In this document: positions 55,488-64,000 of the stretch, in pieces
Layout of the letters: each line of letters opens with the position of its first letter
How positions within the stretch are numbered: the stretch's first letter is position 1
DNA from: Pomacea canaliculata
Taxonomy: Eukaryota > Mollusca > Gastropoda > Architaenioglossa > Ampullariidae
Reading direction: 5' to 3'
Assembly: GCF_003073045.1 (NCBI RefSeq)
Contig: NC_037593.1
Coordinates: 5,819,525 to 5,883,524, forward strand
Length of the DNA stretch: 64,000 nucleotides
Notes under the pieces: model-generated
What the model saw: the letters and a program-made list of their open reading frames with translations, nothing else
What the model was told of the DNA's origin: nothing
Databases searched by the model: none
Made by a program: the position numbers and the translations under genes

Positions 55488-58400
55488 ATGGAGACGCTTC
55501 AAACGCAAGACGTTAATGATGATTACTCTTTCAGCGACGACGAGAATCACCCGCAGGATGAAGCGTGGGGCAGGCTGTTCCCACTTGGAGAGAGTTTTAT
55601 CGCTGTTGGTGAGCTTGTATCCGAAGTTTAAAAACTTGCTTATCACAGTTTTATGATAACATTTTTTTGTTGTTGTTGCTTTGACACCGTTGAAGGTTGC
55701 ACTAATGCTGATCTAGGCATTGTTTGATCTCGGAGTGGGAAAGATAAGGCAACAATTTGTGAGCTTAATGAAAACGTCCTAATCGCATAGGCAATTTTTT
55801 TCGAACAAGGTTTCCTAAGAGACTCCACACAACAGATCAGTAATGCATTTCCTAAGATAATATAAAGTTGATGAAAGCTTAATGGCTGAGGTTAATATTT
55901 GAGGTTTGCACGCTTGTAGGCGCTTGCATTTGATGACAAGTTTTATAATGATTTTCTAGTTAGGACGAGTAAAGTGTCGTTATGTGTTTGATAAACCTTT
56001 TTTTTTTTTGTAAAATTGTCATCCCACTAAATCATTTTGTTAAGAAAAGCAACAAACTTATCGAGAAATTCAGTTGTTAAATATATGTACATGTTCGCTA
56101 TTTGTTTCAGACCTCGTCAAAGACGACTACACATTTGGCAGGGGAGATGACTGTGATATATCATTTAGCAGCACAGGAAAACGTCTGCAGTTCTTCCAGG
56201 CCTGCAGCAAAATACATTTCAAGCTTATTCGAGTAAGCATAGAGCAATTAGTCCATAATATCGTTATCAATTTTATCATTTGTCTATTTCAGTTACCAAT
56301 CTGTGTTTCTCTTTGTGGATTTGTTTTTCTTGCAGCATGCGTGTGTTTTGATAGTAATGTTTTTCACAGTAGCATTGTCTTCAGACACAGACTAGTTTTT
56401 ATTTTTATTTTTCTCTCTTCTTGAGTTCTTGAATATGTTGATGAAAACTGCATATATTATTTCACTTTAGAAAATCTATTTTAAATCTATTCTCTTTATA
56501 TAATCTTTGCATGTTTCACATCATATTTTGTAGCTGGGATCTTGTCAGCCATGGCAACGTAATGCTTCAGCATCACAAATGATGCATGATGATCAAACCA
56601 AACTTTTAAAAAATATTCTTTGACTGATTTGATTCCTCCTCTTTGCTTTTATCATAAGATAGGCAGTCCAGTGGTTCAACGGTTAGCATCTGTGGCCAGT
56701 ACAGTGAAGATTATCTGTCCTGGTTTTAAGTATTTGTTGAGGCATGCTGTTTTGGGGTTTTTTTGCTTGTTTGGTTGGTTTTTTTGGCATCTGGTACCTG
56801 TTTAGAGGGTTGACTGCTTTGCTGTAATGTCGCATCAGTCGCTGGCTCGGTGTAAGACAGATTTCTCTCCCGTTTCCCCTTAAACTAAATCTGTTTGTAT
56901 CCCACACTTTCTTTTTAATTTACTAATTTAGTTTTTGTTTGATCTCCAGAAAAACACAAGTACAGGGATGCATGTCTTTCTTGAAGACACTAGCAGCAAT
57001 GGTACATTTGTAAATGGAGAGAAAGTAGGTATGTGAAAAAGAAGATAGTCAATTTAAGCTGGACAGGTTCTTTCTTCTTGTATCATTCAGATGAAAGCAC
57101 ATTTCTCTTACAAATTACAAGTTTTGCAAACTGTTTTAAGTGAATGATTAGCATATGTAGACTCAATATAAGTAACTGGATTTATAAAGAGTGAGTTATG
57201 CATCAGCAAGAGGACCCATGAAGCAGTATTTTATTAGTTCTTAGAGAAAAGGAAAAGAAACCATCAAGAGTAAAGGTTTCCAAGATTAATGAAGTCCATT
57301 TAGAGGATAGTTGAAGGGTTATTGTTATCAATGATTGTGAATATGGTTAATTGACTAGCAGGCCCATTCTTAGCCCCCGCGGATCTTGCGGCATAGCCCT
57401 CAACACCATGGTTTTAATCAAAAGCATGGGGCCCCTGACGACTATCAAAAGCGCGGGGCCCTTGACAGATGCCTCGTCTGCCTGCCCTTAAGCACAACCC
57501 TGTTGACTAGTTTGCCTGCTCATCTGCCTGCCCCTAAGCACAGCCCTGTTGACTAGTTCACCTGCTCATCGTCTTCTGCAGATTTATGGCACTCTCCATC
57601 CTTACAATATTTCCTTTATTCCTTTTTTTGTCTTCTGTGTTTGTCTTTTATTATCTGTCTGCATATATGTTTCTCCTTCTGCCCATCGTATTCTGCATGT
57701 GTCTCCTACTTGTCTTAAGCACCGAGAGATGCTCACCTGTGAGCAAGATTAGGTACTTTATAAATATATCTATTATCATTATCATCGTACTGAAGTTTCT
57801 TTTAAGAGAGGTAGTAACTTTGGTAGCTCCAACAGGTGTTACAAGGTATTGACCATCTTACGTGATGACTCCAGAAAGAGGAACAAACTAACTGATAGTC
57901 AGGTTAAAGTGAGTTTTGGTGCTGTCAGTACAAAACCATTCTTATTCTCTGGTCATTCAGTATTTCTTATCATACACTATCTTAGTGATTACTGTTAATT
58001 TTGTGATGGGTTATTTTTTGTGTGTGTATTTGTGTTGTGAATAAGTTTTTTTTCTTTTGAATGTGTGTGTTGGTTTTTTTTTTTTTTTTTTTTTTTTTAT
58101 TGCTCTGAATCTTTTCTTATGGAGAAATTTGGTTAGGGAATTTGAAACATAAAGCTGTTACCAAACAAAATGCTGTAAAGAGTAGTGCTACATTAGAGAA
58201 AAAGATTGCATAGTTGAAAAGTGAATGTCAGTTCAGAAATGTTGTGTTGTCCACTGAGAACATGTAAACCATAGAAAATGTAGGGTAGGAATGTTTCAAC
58301 AATTATATTGTATTTTTAACTTATCTCACCTTTTAAAATGAACAGGAAAGGGAAACAGACAAGTCTTGGGCAACAATGATGAAATAGCTCTTGCCATGAA

Positions 58401-61400
58401 AAAGAATAAAGGTGAGAGCCCAACGAGGCTTTGGTAATAAATAGCATGGTGTCATGCAAGCAATTTAAAGATTTCTGTTTAGTCACCGAAATGGGATGCA
58501 CAGATTGATAAAGTAATTTATTTTTCAGTTTTACAGAACATATGCTGAACATCAGAAGAGACTAAGCATTGAACACTTTTAATAATTTTGCAGTTCTTCT
58601 TACAGCAATCACCTCATTATCATCAGTCTGTAATGCTAGCTATTTGATCGATTTTGTAATGACAAGAAATTTCATTTTTAAATGATAAAAGTAACCCTAA
58701 AAATAGGGTGAGGGATTTTGTTCATCATGCCAATTTGGTTTTAGAATGGTGACTAGAGTATTGGCTTGTGGATGTTTCAGCGATAAAAGTGAATGACTGC
58801 TAAAATTGTAGACTTCTGTGATTTTTCCAAAGAAAGAATTTTTTTTTTATTGATTTTTGAAGCTAGAAAATTATTATGTCTATTATGTTATTCCATTTTT
58901 GGAATTAAAATGATTATTCCATTTTTTTATATTTAAAATACATTTTGCAGTAAATCAGCATGTTACTTTAAAAGAAAGCCCTGTAACTTAGATCTAGTGA
59001 ACCTTTGTCATTATTTCAGCATACGTATTTATGGACCTTACTTCAGGGGAAGATGTAGATCTCCCAAAAGAACTAAAAGAAAAGTACACGTTAACAAAGG
59101 TCCTTGGAAGGTATGTTGCATACTGTTTAGCTTTGTAACGTAAAATCTGAGGAAAAGGTGTTTTAAAAATAGCATTTATGTTGTTGCTGTAATATTGGGT
59201 GGCAGAAACAACATGTGAAACATCATCCCTTCTACCACAACATCATCATAATAATAATAAAGTTAATTTATATTTCGCTTTACCCTACTATCTAAGGCTA
59301 GCACAAATTACTTTGCAAAGAAAAAATATGAGCACAGACAAAATAATAAGAAGAATCCTGTTGTTGCATTCATTTATCAAAGACCTTTTATGTCTGTTGA
59401 GGTATTTCGTGCACAGTGGTTCTGAATTTATGATAGCATAGCTGATTTTCTTTTTGTTAAGCAGTATGGTGCATGACTGTAATAGTGTGGCAGACTTTTC
59501 TGCCTGTTGAGCCATATCATGCATGATGGTTGTGATTTTTGTTTTGTTTTGTTTTTTTTAGCTGGTAATATATCTGAGTTTTCTGTCTAGAGGGGCTTGT
59601 GGTGAGGTGAGGCTGGCCTTTGTCAAAGGAACATGTGATAAACTGGCTTGTAAGATCATCTCCAAAAAGAAGTTTTCTATTGGAGGAAACTCACAGATTG
59701 TGAGTAAAACATTTTCTGACAATGAGTTTTCAGAAATTTATTGGAGTAGTTTCAGCCAAATTTAAGCACAAATAATTAATTAAAAATGTAATCATTATAG
59801 TATTTTTTAAATTTTTGCTTGTATTCTCTGCTATTCTTTGCTTTTTTTTTTTAATGAAGGGACAGTTTAAATAATTTATCCATTTTTCATGATTGCCAGT
59901 TAATATTCACAGCTTCATTTTACTCATGATCAAAACATCTCTGTTATACACTTAAAATGACACGTTTGTGATTAAATGTATCTCTTGTTTTATTAGCCAA
60001 CTGTTAATAGACCATTGATTTTTGTTTAGAATATGACCTCAAAGGTCATGGAGGAAGTGAAAATTTTGAAAAGCTTGAAGCACGTAAGTGTTTGAAGAAA
60101 AAGGCTTGATTGCAGATTTTTGGTTTGCTGTCTAATCTCATCTCTTGTCTGTCTTTCATTTCCTGTCTTAGTGGAGCTTTTTGTAATGAATGCAATGCAA
60201 AATGAAGGTTGAATGGTATATCAAGAACTATGATGTAATCATCCAGCTTCGTGCAGATAGCTAGGATTTGGCCTGCCTGGCTGGCCAAGTACAAACACCC
60301 AGCACCCTTGCCTGATCAGCTTTGTATACCATCAGTGATGGACTTAAAATTTCTTAAAATGAAGCAAGACCATTATCATCATTCATGTACCTTACATTCC
60401 TTATCTAATTTCTGCAGTTAGAAGTTCAAACTATAAAATAATCTAAGGCTACAGCAGAAATCCACGAAATTAGTTTTCTTAAAATAAGTAAGCTGTTCTT
60501 ACCAACAGAATATTTGTAGACTGCTTCACTCTTGTCCTGTGCAGTGATTAAATAGTTTTTTATTGTCTTCTTGTGTGTTTCAGCCATGTATTATTAGCAT
60601 TGAAGATGTGATTGATACCCCAGACATTTTATACATACTACTGGAGCTGTAAGTTCTGTTTGTTTTCAGGCTTCTGTGATGAATTATTTTGTAATCATAT
60701 CTTTCCTCACAAGGAGTTCATTTGGCTTCAGTTACTATTTTTGCAACATTTTCAGTTATACTAAGAAAATTATTAATGTTAGATCTAGTTGATTAGTACC
60801 TGAGAAAGGATGTCTTGTTTTTAACAGAAAACTTTCATTTGTTTCCCCATTGCTTAGTTCCCAAATCAAGGATATCCATAGATGATCATAATTTTTATCT
60901 TATGTTGTACAAGCTATTGAAAAGTAATTAAAAGTTTTGGTGCTTTTGAATTTTTTTTTCCAGAGTGGAAGGAGGAGAGCTTTTTGACAAGGTGATCAGC
61001 ATTGAAAAATATCCAGAGCCAACAGCAAAACTTCTCTTCTATCAGATGGCATGCGCATGCAAGGTATGAGGTGTGAGATATAATTTGGCACTTGGGCTGG
61101 ATAATCCATAACCAGTGGCTTTTGCAATGCCTCTTTCACGTTTGAAGAATATTGTTCATGGTCTTAAATTATTAACAGGTTTAAAATGTATTGTTATGGT
61201 CCCAAACAAAAATGATTGTAGACATTCAGGTTGATAAAAGGCATTTAATTAATATGGCAGGATCTGAATTTTTTTTTTCTTTACATTAAGTTGGTTTGTT
61301 TTGGTTTTATTTTGTGGGGAGGGGAGCATGGTTTCATTGGTTTTACATCTGGCTTTTGAATACACATGTAATCTATGTGCTTAAGATTTGATATAAAGAT

Positions 61401-63819
61401 GTTGTCAAATTAAATCTTATACAATTTGGTAAATTACTGTTTATATTCAGCCTAATATTCATAGGAAAAAACATTTGTGAATTTTTCTGATTTACCCATT
61501 CACCATGAAGAAATATGGGGATTTTTTTAGGTCTTTATCTTTTCTCTTCTTTGACAGTATCTACATGATCAGGGCATCACACACAGAGATTTAAAGGTAA
61601 AAAAGCTTCTTTTTTTTAAGTTGGAAAGGTTGATTTTGACATATGTGTGTGTCAGAGAGAGAGGGGCTGAGAAATAAAGCATATTTCCATTAATCCTTCC
61701 TAATGTTTAGGGTTAGTGTTCGATGCCCTTACATTAAAATTTTTCATTTCAGCCAGAAAACATCTTGTTGGCAACTGATTCTGAAGAAACGCTTATCAAG
61801 GTTGGGTCACACATAATTTTTTATCAGTTTTTGTTGTTGTTGTTTTTTGTTTTGTTTTTTTTCAGATTCTGTAAAACTCATTTAACCATCTTTTCTTTCT
61901 TCACTAACTTGAATGAGTTGCATAGCTTTAATTATGCACTAGCACTTGGGCAAAACGAGTGTGAAGAAGGGATATATTTAACCTCACTTGCTGTACTGTG
62001 ATGAGGTGCTTAGCAAATGGTACTGTAAAATATTACAACCTCTAAATTTCATCATATTGTAGCAACACCTCAACACAATTTTTGATGTGCAGTTAATATT
62101 TTCACTAACACACTCGTGTCATAAATACATTTTCTTTGAAGGTTACAGACTTTGGTTTGTCAAAGTTTGTGGATGCTGGCTCTATGATGAAAACGTTTTG
62201 TGGTACGCCTACCTACCTGGCACCAGAGATATTGGTAACAGCAGGTAGTGGAGCCTATACAAAAGCCATTGACTGCTGGAGCTTGGGTGTTGTCCTTTTT
62301 ATCCTGTAGGTGCATAAGTGTTTGAGACAAGTATTTGCTTCAGAATATTTTATGCAACAGTATTTCCATTTACAATGGGTTTTTTTCTGGCATTCACAAA
62401 GTTAATCTGTTCCAAATGGCTTACACTTGAAAAGATCTAAGTACTCTTAAAACAAAGTTTTAAGTATAAACTGTTTAAAAATGATCTTGCAAGTTTTTCA
62501 TACCTTAAAAAACTGTTTCTACTCGCTGGCCTGTGTACATAACCTTGAACTGTTGACCTGCTGCACTGTTGATCACATTAACCACTACTAGGCTGTATTA
62601 ATTAAAGCAGCATTACACGTTTTGAACCTCTGGAGAATAACTGCTATATTCCACTGTTTAGCGAATAATTATTTCCCCCTCCCACTACTTTTATCTTCTC
62701 TGTCTCCTAATGTTATGATATTATTGACTGTATTTTGAATCTGTAAATAAGGCTCCATAGTGGTAAAATGGGATTCTACATCGAAATTTCACATGGATGT
62801 GTTTAAAAGAACTTTCTGTTGACAGATTATCTGGATACCCACCATTTTCAGATGAACGCAAAGACATGGACTTACCTAAGCAAATCATGGGAGGACACTA
62901 CACTTTCCCAGCGCAGTACTGGAAGGATATATCAGAAGATGGTAATTTTGTTATTTCTAGAACTTTCATGGCTCAATTTTTCTGTTCTTTGTTTTCCAGT
63001 GTCATCACTGAACTTCAATCAGTTCAACATTCTGATTGCAACATAAACAAACATCATTTGTTTTGATATCTTTGTACAGTTATGGCCACTAGACTGCAAC
63101 ATTAAACATGATGCTTTCTCAACATTATCAGTTAACTGTTTTTAATTGTTTAAGGCAACCATTATGTAAAAGATTCCTTAATATAAAAAAAACAATTCCA
63201 GTTAAACATGTTTTCATGTATTATGAATGACAAACAGCTATCTGTCTAACGCAATTAGGTTTTGCTTGCAGCCATTGACTTGATCAAAAAGCTGTTGACA
63301 GTTGACCCAAAGAAGAGAATAACACTCACAGATGCCCTTGGTCACCCTTGGCTAAAGGTAACTGGTCTTTATAGATGAGATGCCCTGTCAGAATTATTTT
63401 AGATCATTGCTTTGGTTTCAAGACAATCAGTGATCAAAATCAATGTAGATAAAATACACTTTAGCAAGTTATAGCTATTTTAGACCCTAACTTTAGATTC
63501 ATCATAATCTTTACCCACCCAAAAAATAGGCTAGTTGAAGTGTTAACAATGACTATAACTGTGTGCGTGTATACAGAAGTGTATGTATGCGTATGAACCC
63601 ATATATTGACTATATGATTATAATCCACACTGTGGTATACATCTTATTGAGATGAATGCATGGTAAGTAAGACATACTATGCTCTGTGTCTGTAGTTGCC
63701 TGAAGTTTCTTTATATATATGACAATGTCTTTCTCTCTATATAGGATGAAGAGATGAAAAACAGAGCTAACAAACTGATGTTTCCAGCATCTGATGGCAT
63801 GGCACCACCAAACATTGTT
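55488..63819 (+). CDS. chek2: Checkpoint kinase 2 (Chk2), 3' partial
   Basis: Known: Chk2 is a nuclear Ser/Thr kinase activated by ATM after DNA breaks. Seen: fifteen exons with matching phases: 55488-55608, 56111-56232, 56950-57028, 58346-58411, 59020-59110, 59591-59699, 60030-60083, 60584-60648, 60964-61063, 61558-61596, 61753-61800, 62142-62305, 62826-62941, 63272-63357, 63745-63819 (445 codons). Order: a short leader with one TQ site (LQTQ, like human T68), FHA domain ([26 protein letters not shown]), then the kinase: glycine loop GRGACGEV, LACKII lysine, HRDLKPEN, DFGLSK, activation segment [21 protein letters not shown] and GHPWLKDEEMK. The C-terminal tail with the nuclear localisation signal lies beyond the window. 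Odd: the leader has none of the other SQ/TQ sites of the vertebrate cluster. Confidence 0.95.
56660..56900 (+). mobile_element. tRNA-derived SINE candidate
   Basis: AGTGGTTCAACGGTTAGCATC resembles an A box and CCTGGTTTTAAG a degenerate B box. An unrelated body with T-rich stretches follows, ending near TTTCTCTCCCGTTTCCCC. It lies in the Chk2 intron before the third exon. Confidence 0.35.
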
Positions 63820-64000
63820 GTAAGTTGATGATCGTGCCTATTAAAATCACTCTTTTCGAGATATGTTCATTAATTTATTCAGACATCTGTAGTTTTTTTA
63901 TTAAACAAGTATGTAAATAACAAATATTTATGAGGTAAACTTCTCCTAAGCACCTTGATCTAAGTACTTCTTTATTTTCTTTTGACTAGTCATTGTTTTA

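Overview
The window is nuclear DNA from an intron-rich, AT-rich invertebrate animal. A lophotrochozoan, probably a gastropod mollusc, fits best: the coding exons are short and GC-rich inside AT-rich introns, the splice sites are GT-AG animal type, and the orthologues are animal ones (Munc13-4, GDPD1, Chk2) with LINE, SINE and MITE debris between them. The species assignment is inference. Nearly all of the long open frames in the window are chance or antisense frames; the genes below were rebuilt exon by exon from splice sites, intron phase and family motifs.

Region 1 (about 0.7-20.2 kb, + strand): the 3' part of a large gene for a type I membrane protein with at least seven CUB domains, Ser/Thr-rich linkers, one transmembrane helix and a Pro/Thr/Ser-rich cytoplasmic tail. 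Each CUB is built from three exons with phases 1-2, 2-1 and 1-1, so the module can be duplicated without breaking the frame. CUB4 and CUB5, with their introns, are a recent tandem duplication. The 5' end lies outside the window. Two exons carry an apparent extra T that breaks the frame.

Region 2 (20.2-26.2 kb): intergenic DNA with a degraded LINE, a SINE-like tail, a TTAA-flanked MITE candidate and a short tandem duplication.

Region 3 (26.2-45.1 kb, + strand): an unc-13 homolog D (Munc13-4)-like gene of about 29 recognised exons, with an N-terminal basic extension, a C2A domain interrupted by a Ser/Lys/Pro-rich insert, the MUN region and a C-terminal C2B domain. A TATA box lies upstream. One exon has a frame break in a T run and two exon junctions do not agree in phase. 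A tRNA-Thr-like sequence lies antisense in one intron.

Region 4 (about 46.0-54.7 kb, - strand): a complete ten-exon glycerophosphodiester phosphodiesterase gene of GDPD1/GDE4 type, followed by about 2.9 kb of AT-rich sequence that is probably its 3' UTR. It is convergent with the Munc13-4 gene.

Region 5 (55.5-63.8 kb, + strand): the first fifteen coding exons of a checkpoint kinase 2 (Chk2) gene, covering the FHA domain and the kinase domain; the C-terminal end is outside the window. It is head-to-head with GDPD1, about 0.8 kb start to start, so a shared bidirectional promoter is likely.

The genes do not form a functional unit. The most unusual item is the multi-CUB receptor-like gene, with its exon-triplet architecture, extra-cysteine CUB subtype and recent internal duplication.
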